DNA of 39,960 nt. Origin: CAYHGV01 sp964356135 (lineage in GTDB: Bacteria > Hydrothermota > Tepidihabitantia > CAYHGV01). Positions 8,208 through 16,373 of this stretch are shown one piece after another. The notes under the pieces were generated by a model. That model saw nothing but the letters and a program-made list of their open reading frames with translations. It was not told where the DNA came from and did no database searches. The DNA is taken from the NCBI GenBank assembly GCA_964356135.1, contig CAYHGV010000013.1, positions 1-39,960 of the forward strand, written 5' to 3'. A program made the translations under genes and the position numbers. The stretch's first letter is position 1; each line of letters opens with the position of its first letter.

Positions 8208-8232
8208 GTTTGCTTAAGAACTCTTTGTTGTC

Positions 8233-9081
8233 ATGGCGTGCAAGAACTGTGCAGCAAAAATCTCTTTCTTGGTTTTTTTAATCACCAGGATGAAATCCTA
8301 TTCCCGCGAAATTGAAACTGTTTTCCTTATCTGTTCTGAGCGGCCTCAAGTTGTGGCACGACAACTTGCTGAGCTGACAGTAATTGGAAAATACCTTCTT
8401 CTGTCCGAGCATCCTCAAGAGATTCACGACCGCTATTTCGATACCCCTGCTTGTTCTTTGTATAAGAAAAGATTGGCCTTCCGGCTGAGAGAAGTAAGCA
8501 AAACGGCATGGCTCACCCTTAAAAGCAGCGCACAACTGACGGCAGAGGGAGGGGTCGAGCGGTTGGAGGTCGAGGTCCGGTGGTCGCGAATGGGTTTGAC
8601 TAGGATTGTCAATGAACTTAAGGACCGAGGAGTGAAATTGCGGTCGCCCCGCAAAGTGGATTATGCTCGTCCTTTAGAGGCATTAAAGAGGTTAGGCTTT
8701 AAACTCATTCAAAATCGTGAGAATCACCGAGTCCTCAAGAATATCGTTCGCAAAGGTGCTACAAAAGGAAGCGTGCTTGCCGAGCTGGCGATTGATTCGG
8801 TTGTCTATCATTTTTCTAAACAGGATATTCGTCTTTACGAGATTGAAATCGAATCGAAGTCCAGCACCGGTCCCCGGGTTGTTAGAACCGTGCGGGACGC
8901 ATTGGTCGTGCAGTCTGGTTCGGCTCTTCGGTGGTGGAGCTTCGGTAAGCTTGCAACCGGCAGGGCAATTGAAACACTGCTGAGGGCGGGTAAGCGGAAA
9001 GACCTGTTTGATGCCGCCAACAACCTGAAACCGTCCGCCTACGAAACGATAGCTGCCTATCTTACAACCGGGAATATTTGA
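8233..9081 (+). CDS. CYTH-domain protein
   Basis: Members of the CYTH superfamily (adenylate cyclase class IV, triphosphatases, VTC4) bind triphosphates in a beta tunnel. Diagnostic pieces are the opening EIE, DRYFDT, RLAFRLR, WLTLKSS, ERLEVEV, AELAIDS and EIEIESKS strands of alternating charged residues. The usual ExExK opening reads EIETV, so the lysine is missing and activity may be altered. The 282-residue frame begins at 8233; an internal ATG at 8290 would start directly at the CYTH fold and may be the true start, as neither ATG has a well-placed Shine-Dalgarno site. The next gene follows after three bases. The substrate is not predictable. Confidence 0.75.
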   Translation: MACKNCAAKISFLVFLITRMKSYSREIETVFLICSERPQVVARQLAELTVIGKYLLLSEHPQEIHDRYFDTPACSLYKKRLAFRLREVSKTAWLTLKSSAQLTAEGGVERLEVEVRWSRMGLTRIVNELKDRGVKLRSPRKVDYARPLEALKRLGFKLIQNRENHRVLKNIVRKGATKGSVLAELAIDSVVYHFSKQDIRLYEIEIESKSSTGPRVVRTVRDALVVQSGSALRWWSFGKLATGRAIETLLRAGKRKDLFDAANNLKPSAYETIAAYLTTGNI

Positions 9082-9084
9082 GGT

Positions 9085-9690
9085 ATGAGGTTTTCGCTCG
9101 GACGGGTATACCGGCGAACAGTTTTAATCGGTGTGCTGTGTTTGTGGGTTAAGCCGGGTTACGCGTGGCTGCGCGGAGGCGAGGGGAAAACGGGTGCAGC
9201 TCAGGGACACTGGAATATTACGAACGAAATCCTGAAGGAAGCGCCGTTCAAAGATTCTTTCAGTCCGAAAGCAAAGAACATTCTGTGCGGACGGAGCAGA
9301 AATTTGGACTTCACTTTTTTTGGGCTGATCGACTTAGCAGGCTGGTGGCTGAAGATTTTCCGGTTGCCTTCGGAAAAACCGAACCATTGGGAAGGAACGG
9401 TCGAAGAAAACCGGAAGCGACTGGATGGTTATCTGGGAAAGGCAATTCAACTTGCCAATGGCAGTGAAACCGAAGAGGGGTTGGCGGAGCTGGCGAATGC
9501 GCTGCATGTCGGCCAGGACCGGGGAGCACATGAAAAGAATCACGGTACTTTTAAAGGAAATCCCGACAACCGGGAGGATAACCCTCTGGGCTGGGAAGTG
9601 GCGAAAGAAGAGACGAGGGTAATACTTCAAAAATTTTTAGACGGGGTGACCGAACTAAAGCGGCACACACTACTTTTTATTAAACCGTAA
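9085..9690 (+). CDS. Exported zinc-dependent phospholipase C-like protein
   Basis: A 201-residue protein with a signal peptide (basic N-terminus, TVLIGVLCLWV core, likely cleavage after PGYA). The segments GHWNITNEIL and ALHVGQDRGAHEKNHG resemble the metal-binding histidine/aspartate pattern of the phospholipase C/S1-P1 nuclease fold (an H-x3-QD-x3-H core). That suggests a secreted metal-dependent hydrolase acting on phosphoesters, but overall similarity is remote. It is probably co-transcribed with the CYTH gene three bases upstream, and converges with the amidohydrolase gene only seven bases away with no visible terminator between them. Confidence 0.5.
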   Translation: MRFSLGRVYRRTVLIGVLCLWVKPGYAWLRGGEGKTGAAQGHWNITNEILKEAPFKDSFSPKAKNILCGRSRNLDFTFFGLIDLAGWWLKIFRLPSEKPNHWEGTVEENRKRLDGYLGKAIQLANGSETEEGLAELANALHVGQDRGAHEKNHGTFKGNPDNREDNPLGWEVAKEETRVILQKFLDGVTELKRHTLLFIKP

Positions 9691-9697
9691 AGTCTAA

Positions 9698-11182
9698 CTA
9701 AAGGATAACCGGCTGGTTTGAGGATCTCCGATGGCCCTGTAGATAGACTTCAACAATTTTAAAATCGATGCTTTTTAGCGGGTCCGAAGAAACTACCAAA
9801 AAATCGGCGGAAGAGCCGGTTTTGAGCGTGCCGATTTCGTTTTCTTTGAAAAGTGCATAAGCGCCGTTTTTAGTGAACAGTTCGTAACCGGTTTGAAGGT
9901 CAATACGAAAATCGGGATTGGGGTGATTGAGCGCGGATGAGATGCCTAAAAGAGGATCGATCGGGGTGATGGGTGAATCCGAGCCACCGCAGAGCGTGAT
10001 CCCAGCGTCAATCAGTTTTCGGAATGGGTTGGTCAATTTCGAACGCTCACCCAGCCGCTTTTCGTAGAGGTATCCTTTGCCACCCCAGTAGTGCTCAAAC
10101 GCAGGCTGAATCGATACGAGTAAACCTAAATTTTTAATCCGCTCGATCAAAGTATCAGTTAAGAGCTCACCGTGCTCAATCCGGTGGCGCAAAGGATTTC
10201 CATTCAAGAAACTGCCATAGCAATCTACAATTTGACCGATTGCCCGGTCGCCGATTGCGTGGAGGGCGGTCTGGAGGCCAGACCGGTCAGCTTTTTTTAG
10301 AAAGTCTAAAAGCTCCTGGTCGGTGAAATATAAAATCCCTTTGTTACCATGTTCATCCGCATAATCTTCATTCAAAGCCGCAGTGTGGGAACCGAACGAG
10401 CCGTCAACTAAAATACAACCGCCGATTCTTTGTAACCCTAATCGTAAAACACGGTCGATGTTCTTGGTTTGATAAAATGGAATCACCCGGCACGGAAGCC
10501 GGTCGAGGACGCTTACCAATAACTCGCAGGTATTGTCATCGGATTTATTGGAACCGACCATTGCGACCATTGTGGTGACGCCTTTGGAAAGTGCGCTTTC
10601 GCAGGTCTTGAAAAATGCCTCGATTTTCGTTTCGTCCGGCACGAGCCGATCGAATGTTTCTACCGCACGCTCATTGGCCGGGCCCAAAACCAGACCGGTA
10701 GGTTCCTTATAGTCGTCAAGCTCGATCCCTTCGACCAGGTTATCGCCGAATGTAACCTGAATCCCGCGGGTGTTGAGTGAAGCCGAGTGGCCATCCGTGC
10801 GTTTGAGTATCACCGGGAGGTCCTTCACGACCCGGTCTAATTCAGCCCGCGTCGGCAACCGCTGCTCGCTGATTATTTCCGGATCCAAATTGAACCCCAT
10901 CACAAAACCGGTCCCCGAATTGGTTGCTGAAAGTCTATCGAAGACTTCTTCCAAGCTCAAACTATCTTCCAGGTTCAAAAATATCTTCTGCAGACCGGTC
11001 TCCAAAATATGGACATGGGAGTCGACAAAGCCGGGGATGATGAATTGACCTTCTAAATCACGAGCCCCCTGAATATCAAAGTTGCCAATTTCCACTACGC
11101 TGCCATTTTCCACCACCATTGCGGAATAAATATGCCCTTCGTCGTCAAGAGTATGAATCTTAGCATTTTTTATTCGAAACAT
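9698..11182 (-). CDS. Amidohydrolase family protein, YtcJ type
   Basis: 494 residues of metal-dependent hydrolase. Visible motifs are DSHVH (first metal ligands), RTDGHSASLN, DGSFGSHTAAL, ALHAIGDRAI, RIEHGEL and the terminal metal aspartate in GGSDSPI. The order and length match the YtcJ/exoenzyme-regulatory AepA branch, in which substrates are mostly unknown (imidazolone, N-acyl and carbamoyl compounds are typical of the superfamily). It lacks a signal peptide, so it is cytoplasmic. It is transcribed alone from a leaderless-type promoter divergent from cobO. Confidence 0.88.
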   Translation of the reverse strand: MFRIKNAKIHTLDDEGHIYSAMVVENGSVVEIGNFDIQGARDLEGQFIIPGFVDSHVHILETGLQKIFLNLEDSLSLEEVFDRLSATNSGTGFVMGFNLDPEIISEQRLPTRAELDRVVKDLPVILKRTDGHSASLNTRGIQVTFGDNLVEGIELDDYKEPTGLVLGPANERAVETFDRLVPDETKIEAFFKTCESALSKGVTTMVAMVGSNKSDDNTCELLVSVLDRLPCRVIPFYQTKNIDRVLRLGLQRIGGCILVDGSFGSHTAALNEDYADEHGNKGILYFTDQELLDFLKKADRSGLQTALHAIGDRAIGQIVDCYGSFLNGNPLRHRIEHGELLTDTLIERIKNLGLLVSIQPAFEHYWGGKGYLYEKRLGERSKLTNPFRKLIDAGITLCGGSDSPITPIDPLLGISSALNHPNPDFRIDLQTGYELFTKNGAYALFKENEIGTLKTGSSADFLVVSSDPLKSIDFKIVEVYLQGHRRSSNQPVIL

Positions 11183-11187
11183 ACTTC

Positions 11188-11215
11188 AGGATAAAATCAT
11201 TAAACTAACTGTCAA
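11188..11215 (-). promoter_or_regulatory. Leaderless-type promoter of the amidohydrolase gene
   Basis: Minus strand: TTGACA (11210-11215), 16-base spacer, TATCCT (11188-11193), then five bases to the ATG. There is no room for a Shine-Dalgarno sequence. Confidence 0.65.
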
Positions 11216-11237
11216 TATTCACCACACTCAGCTTTTC

Positions 11238-11254
11238 TTGTTTGTAGCAAACAA
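11238..11254. promoter_or_regulatory. Palindrome between divergent promoters (candidate operator)
   Basis: TTGTTTGtagCAAACAA is a perfect 7-3-7 inverted repeat lying between the amidohydrolase promoter and the cobO promoter, 23 and 47 bases from the respective -35 boxes. There is no following T run, so it is more like a repressor or activator site than a terminator. Confidence 0.45.
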
Positions 11255-11300
11255 CCTGAAGGTCGCTACTCAATTTTTATACGTTAAGGTTCCTCCTGTA

Positions 11301-11328
11301 TTGACAAGCCGAAGCCCTTCACTATCAT
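11301..11328 (+). promoter_or_regulatory. Leaderless-type promoter of cobO and the methylmalonyl-CoA mutase operon
   Basis: TTGACA (11301-11306), 16-base spacer, TATCAT (11323-11328), then six bases to the ATG at 11335. The predicted transcription start falls on the start codon. Confidence 0.7.
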
Positions 11329-11334
11329 GGATTT

Positions 11335-11844
11335 ATGGTTCAAGTCTATACCGGTAACGGTAAAGGCAAGACGACCGCAGCCCTCGGCCAAGCGCTGAGG
11401 GCAGTGGGGCATGGCTGGAGAGTTTTGATGATTCAATTCATGAAGGGTGACCCGAAATACGGTGAGTTACTGGCCACACAAGCTATTGATAATTTTAAAA
11501 TTATCCAATCCGGGCTTCCGACGTTTGTAAAAAAAGGCAATCCGACTGCCGAGGACCGCCGGTTAGCCGAGGCGGGCTTGAGCTTGGCAAAAAAATCTTT
11601 AACCGAGAGTAGCTACGACATGGTGATCCTCGATGAGATAAATGTCGCTCTCGATTATCAGTTGCTGAAATTGGAAGCAGTGATGGATTTAATTAAAACC
11701 TGCCCGAAAAAAGTAGAATTGGTTTTGACCGGCCGGTTCGCCCATCCAGCGATTATCGAGTTGGCTGACCTGGTGAGTGAGGTCAAAGAGATAAAACATC
11801 CTTTTCAAAAAGGGATTGAGATGCGGGAAGGAATTGACTACTAA
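11335..11844 (+). CDS. cobO: Cob(I)yrinic acid a,c-diamide (cobalamin) adenosyltransferase, CobO/BtuR type
   Basis: 169 residues. It transfers the 5'-deoxyadenosyl group from ATP to cob(I)alamin, making the cofactor of the mutase encoded downstream. The unusual P-loop TGNGKGKTTAALGQALRA of the CobA/BtuR family is at the N-terminus, and VILDEIN and LTGRFAHP follow at the expected positions. It is slightly shorter than E. coli BtuR because the N-terminal extension is missing. The gene heads the mutase operon: one base separates its stop from the meaB ATG. The start codon coincides with the predicted transcription start. Confidence 0.93.
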   Translation: MVQVYTGNGKGKTTAALGQALRAVGHGWRVLMIQFMKGDPKYGELLATQAIDNFKIIQSGLPTFVKKGNPTAEDRRLAEAGLSLAKKSLTESSYDMVILDEINVALDYQLLKLEAVMDLIKTCPKKVELVLTGRFAHPAIIELADLVSEVKEIKHPFQKGIEMREGIDY

Positions 11845-11845
11845 G

Positions 11846-12838
11846 ATGACGAAACGCCGAACGCAGGACGCAGGAAGCAGGAAGTGCGCTAAGACCAATG
11901 GATTGATACGGTGGTTTTTTAACGGTGACCCGGTTGCCTGTGCCCGGCTCATTTCGATTGTCGAAGATGGAACCCGTGCGGCATTGCCGATCATGAGACA
12001 GGTCTATCCCAGAGTTGGCAATGCCTACCGGATTGGAATTACCGGACCGCCGGGGGTAGGCAAGAGCACTCTGGTCGAGCAGTTGACCCGAAGATTTCGG
12101 CGGGACGGTAAGACGGTAGCGATTGTTGCGGTCGACCCGACATCACCGTTCAGCGGCGGTGCAATCTTAGGCGACCGGATTCGGATGCCCCATCTTTTTT
12201 TGGATTCGGGGGTATTTATTCGGAGCATGGCGAGCCGGGGAGCGTTAGGCGGCTTGGCGTTGAAAACCTCTCAGGTTTGCGACCTGCTCGATGCATTTGG
12301 CAAGGATGTCATCATTATTGAGACGGTGGGAGTTGGGCAGGCCGAGCTCGACATCGCCAAAGCCGCCCATACCACGATTGTCGTGCTCGTGCCGGAATCG
12401 GGTGATGCGATTCAGGCAATGAAAGCGGGGCTGATGGAAATCGGCGACATTTTTGTTTTGAATAAAGCCGACCGAGAGGATGCGGACCGGAGCCTCGGCG
12501 AGATTCAGGCGGTGCTGGAGATGCACCCCAAAACCGACGGCTGGCAGCCGGGTGCGATCAAGACGATTGCCCGGGAAGAGGTTGGTATTGAAGAGTTTTA
12601 CGAGTGGATTCGGTGTCACGAGAATTTTCTTAAGAAAAATGATCTGTTCGTTCGCCACCGGCAGGAACGAATTCGGTCCGAGATAGTGGAGTTTGCCGAG
12701 GACGAGCTGCGCCACCGGGTTCTGCAGAATCCGAAAATTGCCCGGTTGCTATCCAGTTTGGAACACAAAGTTTTGGCGGGCAAGGAGACCCCGCTCGGTG
12801 CTGCTCAAAAGATCATCCACGAGGTCAAGCGGTTATGA
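11846..12838 (+). CDS. meaB: Methylmalonyl-CoA mutase-associated G3E GTPase MeaB
   Basis: About 330 residues. This GTPase chaperone gates loading of adenosylcobalamin into the mutase and protects it from inactivation. Visible are Walker A GPPGVGKSTL, the switch segment VDPTSPFSGGAILGDRIRM, Walker B-like IIIETVGVGQ and the base-specificity motif NKAD. The first ATG after the cobO stop (11846) is taken; the 18 residues after it (rich in R, K, Q) have no family match, and the conserved part begins at GLIRWFFNGD, so the true start could be slightly later. The stop overlaps the mutase ATG by four bases (ATGA). Confidence 0.95.
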   Translation: MTKRRTQDAGSRKCAKTNGLIRWFFNGDPVACARLISIVEDGTRAALPIMRQVYPRVGNAYRIGITGPPGVGKSTLVEQLTRRFRRDGKTVAIVAVDPTSPFSGGAILGDRIRMPHLFLDSGVFIRSMASRGALGGLALKTSQVCDLLDAFGKDVIIIETVGVGQAELDIAKAAHTTIVVLVPESGDAIQAMKAGLMEIGDIFVLNKADREDADRSLGEIQAVLEMHPKTDGWQPGAIKTIAREEVGIEEFYEWIRCHENFLKKNDLFVRHRQERIRSEIVEFAEDELRHRVLQNPKIARLLSSLEHKVLAGKETPLGAAQKIIHEVKRL

Positions 12839-14472
12839 AAGCGATAAAAAAGAAAATCCGGTCCACCCCGACCGAACCTCAAGCGATAAAAAGATTTGAA
12901 ACGGTATCCGGACTGCCGGTTAATATCATCTATACGCCGGCGGATGTGTTGAATTTCGATTACGAACGGGATCTGGGTTCGCCCGGCGAGTTTCCCTACA
13001 CCCGCGGTGTCCGGTCGACGATGTATCGGGGAAGGCTCTGGACCATGCGCCAGTTTTCCGGTTTTGGCACTGCCCAAGACACGAACAAGCGGTACAAGTT
13101 TTTGCTCGCCCACGGTGAGACCGGTCTGTCGGTTGCATTTGACTTTCCCACACTCTATGGCCGGGATTCGGATGACCCCTGGTCGCACGGCGAAGTGGGG
13201 AAATGCGGGGTAGCGATTTCTTCATTAGAGGATATGGAGACGTTATTTGCCGGCATTCCGTTGGATACAGTATCGACCTCGATGACGATTAATGGTCCGG
13301 CTGCGGTCATATGGGCGTTTTATATCGCGGTCGGGGAAAAGCAGGGAGTGAGCCGGGAGAAGTTAACCGGCACAATTCAGAATGACATCTTAAAGGAATA
13401 CATCGCCCAGAAATCCTGGCTGTTTCCACCCGAGCCGTCGCTGCGCATCATTACCGACATAATGGCGTTTGGGGCGAACGAGGTTCCAAAATGGAACACA
13501 ATTTCGATTTCCGGCTACCATATTCGGGAGGCAGGCTCGACCGCTGTCCAGGAACTGGCATTTACCCTTGCCGATGGGTTCACCTATGTCGAAGCCGGAA
13601 TCCGAGCCGGTCTTGATGTCGACATCTTTGCACCCCGGCTTTCCCATTTTTTTAATTCCCATTTAGATTTCTTTGAGGAGATTGCGAAATTCCGGGCTGC
13701 CCGGAGAATCTGGGCTCGAGAAATGAAAAAAAAGTATAATGCGAAAAAACCGGAATCCTGGCTTTTGCGGTTTCATACCCAGACCGCGGGCTGCACGCTA
13801 ACAACCCAGCAGCCGGAGAATAATATCGTCCGGACGACGTGCCAGGCGTTAGCCGCCGTCCTGGGTGGAACCCAGAGTCTGCACACCAATTCAATGGATG
13901 AGGCTTTGGCGTTGCCGTCCGAGAAGGCGGTGTTGATTGCCCTCCGAACCCAGCAGCTCCTTGCCCATGAAAGCGGAGTCGCGAATGTCATCGATCCGTT
14001 AGGAGGCTCATACTATCTGGAAGCGCTCACCAATCGAATGGAGGAAGAGGCATACGAGTATTTTAAAAAGATCGAAGCATTAGGCGGAATGGTCAAGGCA
14101 ATTGAGCAGGGATTTCCCCAGCGGGAGATTGCCGACAGTGCCTACCGGTATCAGAAGGCAGTTGAGAGGAAAGAAAGAATTATCGTTGGGGTAAATGACT
14201 TTTCGCTGAGTAATGAACGAATCGAAATTCCGATTCTAAAAATCGACCCGCAGATTGAACAAGAACAGGGACGTCGGCTGGCGCGGTTGAAGAAGCGCCG
14301 GGATAACCGGAAAGTTAAACGTTACCTCGATCTGCTCCGGCAAGCAGCCGGCTCAAAAGACAATATCATGTATCCGATTCTGGATGCGACCCGCGCCTAT
14401 GCCACATTAGGTGAAATCTGTGGTACTTTAAAGGACGTTTTCGGTGACTATCATGAACCGCCGATTTTTTGA
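12835..14472 (+). CDS. mcmA1: Methylmalonyl-CoA mutase large (catalytic) subunit
   Basis: 545 residues. Together with the separate B12-binding subunit it isomerises (R)-methylmalonyl-CoA to succinyl-CoA by a radical mechanism. The barrel domain shows RGVRSTMYRGRLWTMRQFSG and GLSVAFDFPTLYGRDSD, followed by QNDILKEYIAQ and HTQTAGCTLTTQQPENN, all typical of the substrate channel. It ends in GDYHEPPIF, the usual end of archaeal-type split large subunits, so the B12 domain is not fused. It is coupled to meaB by an ATGA overlap. Confidence 0.96.
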   Translation: MKAIKKKIRSTPTEPQAIKRFETVSGLPVNIIYTPADVLNFDYERDLGSPGEFPYTRGVRSTMYRGRLWTMRQFSGFGTAQDTNKRYKFLLAHGETGLSVAFDFPTLYGRDSDDPWSHGEVGKCGVAISSLEDMETLFAGIPLDTVSTSMTINGPAAVIWAFYIAVGEKQGVSREKLTGTIQNDILKEYIAQKSWLFPPEPSLRIITDIMAFGANEVPKWNTISISGYHIREAGSTAVQELAFTLADGFTYVEAGIRAGLDVDIFAPRLSHFFNSHLDFFEEIAKFRAARRIWAREMKKKYNAKKPESWLLRFHTQTAGCTLTTQQPENNIVRTTCQALAAVLGGTQSLHTNSMDEALALPSEKAVLIALRTQQLLAHESGVANVIDPLGGSYYLEALTNRMEEEAYEYFKKIEALGGMVKAIEQGFPQREIADSAYRYQKAVERKERIIVGVNDFSLSNERIEIPILKIDPQIEQEQGRRLARLKKRRDNRKVKRYLDLLRQAAGSKDNIMYPILDATRAYATLGEICGTLKDVFGDYHEPPIF

Positions 14473-14478
14473 GGACGA

Positions 14479-14622
14479 ATGAAAGTGAATACTACCCTCG
14501 GCGAAGCGTCGGGTGGGCGAAACGAAACAGATATTTTTTTATTCGAAACCCGCGCTATCATTCCAGTAATTGATAGTTCCGAAGGTTATTGCCATAAGGT
14601 TCATGAAATGGAGGCGGTATGA
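14479..14622 (+). CDS. Possible 47-residue ORF between the mutase subunit genes
   Basis: The frame starts at an ATG six bases after the large-subunit stop, with GAGGA just upstream (spacing short), and ends in an ATGA overlap with the small-subunit gene, so it would couple translation of the two subunits. It is in the same frame as the large subunit. The peptide ends SSEGYCHKVHEMEAV and matches nothing I know. The DNA underneath contains an inverted repeat (CGGGT/CGAA at 14510-14521 with TTCG/ACCCG at 14542-14552), so the open frame may be accidental. Confidence 0.25.
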   Translation: MKVNTTLGEASGGRNETDIFLFETRAIIPVIDSSEGYCHKVHEMEAV

Positions 14623-15041
14623 AACTGCGAAGTAGAGAACGACTGAAAGGAACTCAAAAGAAGTTTAGGATTTTAGTTGCCAAGCCGGGTTTGGACGGTC
14701 ACGACCGGGGGGCAAAGGTGGTAGCCCGAGCGTTGCGCGATGCCGGCTATGAGGTTATCTATACCGGTTTGCACCAGACACCGGAGATGATCAGTGAAGC
14801 AGCTATTCAGGAGGATGTCGATGCGGTGGGATTGAGTATTCTCTCCGGCGCCCACATGACGATTTTTCCCAAGGTCTTAAAGATTCTAAAAAAGAAAGGT
14901 TCGAAAGCCATCCTTTTTGGCGGTGGGATAATTCAGGAAGAGGATAAAAAGAAGCTCTATAAGTCGGGGATTGGCAAGCTTTTCGGTCCCGGCACTCCGA
15001 CAACGGAAATTGTAGAGTACCTAAAGCAAACGCTCGGTTGA
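14619..15041 (+). CDS. mcmA2: Methylmalonyl-CoA mutase small subunit (cobalamin-binding domain)
   Basis: A 140-residue flavodoxin-like B12-binding domain. The DxHxxG signature appears as LDGHDRG, with H28 as the lower axial cobalt ligand, followed by the conserved GLSILSGAH and FGGGII segments that cradle the nucleotide tail. Length matches separate small subunits of split mutases. GGAGG precedes the ATG by five bases. It pairs with the catalytic subunit encoded upstream. Confidence 0.95.
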   Translation: MKLRSRERLKGTQKKFRILVAKPGLDGHDRGAKVVARALRDAGYEVIYTGLHQTPEMISEAAIQEDVDAVGLSILSGAHMTIFPKVLKILKKKGSKAILFGGGIIQEEDKKKLYKSGIGKLFGPGTPTTEIVEYLKQTLG

Positions 15042-15072
15042 GGCCAGATGCGCACGGCTACAACATTAAATT

Positions 15073-15168
15073 TTAAATCCGAAGCACCAAATCCTAATGG
15101 TTCAAATCTCAAGCCGTTTGGATTATTCGGGTTTAAGGTTTGGGATTTGTTTGGAGATTCGAATTTAA
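15073..15168. repeat. Imperfect inverted repeat in the mcmA2-acyl-CoA dehydrogenase gap
   Basis: The left arm (TTAAATCCGAAGCACC then AAATCC) and the right arm (complement of TTAAATTCGAATCTCC then AAATCC) flank about 40 bases. It fills most of the 142-base gap. The AT-rich, CGAA-containing style resembles dispersed intergenic repeats common in some uncultured bacteria. Confidence 0.45.
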
Positions 15169-15183
15169 CTAAAAGGAGGCGCA

Positions 15184-16338
15184 ATGGAATATTTTTTGAC
15201 CGATGAGCAGAAAATGATCCAGGAGGTCGCACGCAAGGTTGCCGAAGAGAAGATAAAACCGATCCGGCAGGAGCTGGATGAAAAAGGCGAGTTTCCGTAT
15301 GAGGTCATGAAAGAACTTGCCCGGGTCGACCTGTTTCGGGTTTTTCTGCCACCCGAATATGAGGGTATGGGCGGCGGTGTGTTCGGCATGTGCTTGGTTG
15401 TGGAAGAGCTGTCGCGGATCTGCGGCGGCGTTGCCATCTCGTATGCGGTCGCCGGACTGGGCTCGTTCCCGATTCTCATATCCGGTAGTGAAGAGCAGAA
15501 GAAAAAATACCTGCCCCGGGTTGCATCCGGCGAGTGTCTGACCGCTTTCTGTCTGACCGAAGCCCAGGCCGGTTCGGATGCAGCCAATATGCAAACGACT
15601 GCGGTTCGCGACGGCGATTTTTACATTTTGAATGGCACGAAGCAGTTCATCACCAACGGCGGTATTGCAAATCTCTATACGGTTATCGCATCGACCGATA
15701 AAACTAAAGGCACGCGCGGTCTCTCCGCATTTATCGTTGAAAAGGATATGAAGGGCGTCTCGTTCGGCAAAGAGGAAAACAAAATGGGTATCCGCGCATC
15801 GAAAACGACCGAAGTCGTTTTGCAGGATGTTCGGATTCCTAAAGGAAATCTCATCGGCTCGGAAGGGCTGGGGTTTGTCGTTGCTATGAGAACCCTGGAT
15901 AAGTCTCGGCCCGGTGTCGGTGCCCAGGCGGTCGGTATTGCCCAGGGTGCCTTAGACGAAGCGCTCGCCTATGCCCAGAAACGGGTTCAGTTCGGCCAGC
16001 CGATCATCAACTTTCAGGCGATTCAATTCATGCTTGCCGATATGGCGACCAAGGTTGAAGCAGCACGGACGATGGTCTACGCAACTGCCCGGATGATTGA
16101 TGCGGGCGTGAAAGAATTCTCGAAAGAAGCTGCGATGACCAAGCTGTTTGCCTCGGATACCGCGATGCAGGTGACCGTCGATGCGGTCCAGATTTTAGGC
16201 GGCTACGGCTATATGCGTGACTACCCGGTGGAGAAAATGATGCGCGATGCAAAAATTACCCAGATTTACGAGGGAACCAACCAGATCCAGCGGCTGGTCA
16301 TCGCCAACCGGTTGATCCGGGAAAGTGCAGGTAAATAG
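15184..16338 (+). CDS. Acyl-CoA dehydrogenase (short/medium-chain type)
   Basis: 384 residues of FAD flavoprotein that makes the alpha,beta double bond in acyl-CoA and passes electrons to ETF. Signatures are FCLTEAQAGSDAANMQT (FAD/substrate), GTKQFITNGG, the RVQFGQPI segment and the catalytic glutamate E363 in IYEGTNQIQR. Butyryl-, isobutyryl- or 2-methylbutyryl-CoA are likely substrates given the propionyl-CoA genes around it, which would place it in branched-chain amino acid or fatty-acid oxidation (inference). AAAAGGAGG sits six bases before the ATG. No etfAB in the window. Confidence 0.95.
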   Translation: MEYFLTDEQKMIQEVARKVAEEKIKPIRQELDEKGEFPYEVMKELARVDLFRVFLPPEYEGMGGGVFGMCLVVEELSRICGGVAISYAVAGLGSFPILISGSEEQKKKYLPRVASGECLTAFCLTEAQAGSDAANMQTTAVRDGDFYILNGTKQFITNGGIANLYTVIASTDKTKGTRGLSAFIVEKDMKGVSFGKEENKMGIRASKTTEVVLQDVRIPKGNLIGSEGLGFVVAMRTLDKSRPGVGAQAVGIAQGALDEALAYAQKRVQFGQPIINFQAIQFMLADMATKVEAARTMVYATARMIDAGVKEFSKEAAMTKLFASDTAMQVTVDAVQILGGYGYMRDYPVEKMMRDAKITQIYEGTNQIQRLVIANRLIRESAGK

Positions 16339-16354
16339 TAATCAACTGCAGGTA

Positions 16355-16373
16355 TCGGCACCAAAGGTGCCGA
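16355..16373. repeat. Perfect hairpin after the acyl-CoA dehydrogenase gene
   Basis: TCGGCACC-aaa-GGTGCCGA, an eight-base perfect stem with a three-base loop, 17 bases after the stop codon. No T run follows, so it could stabilise mRNA ends or stop transcription weakly. It directly adjoins the larger repeat element. Confidence 0.55.

Noticed and set aside
14470..14622. TGA read-through that would fuse the mutase large subunit to the 47-codon frame.
   Set aside because: The large subunit ends with the normal family C-terminus, and no SECIS-like or stop-codon context supports read-through.
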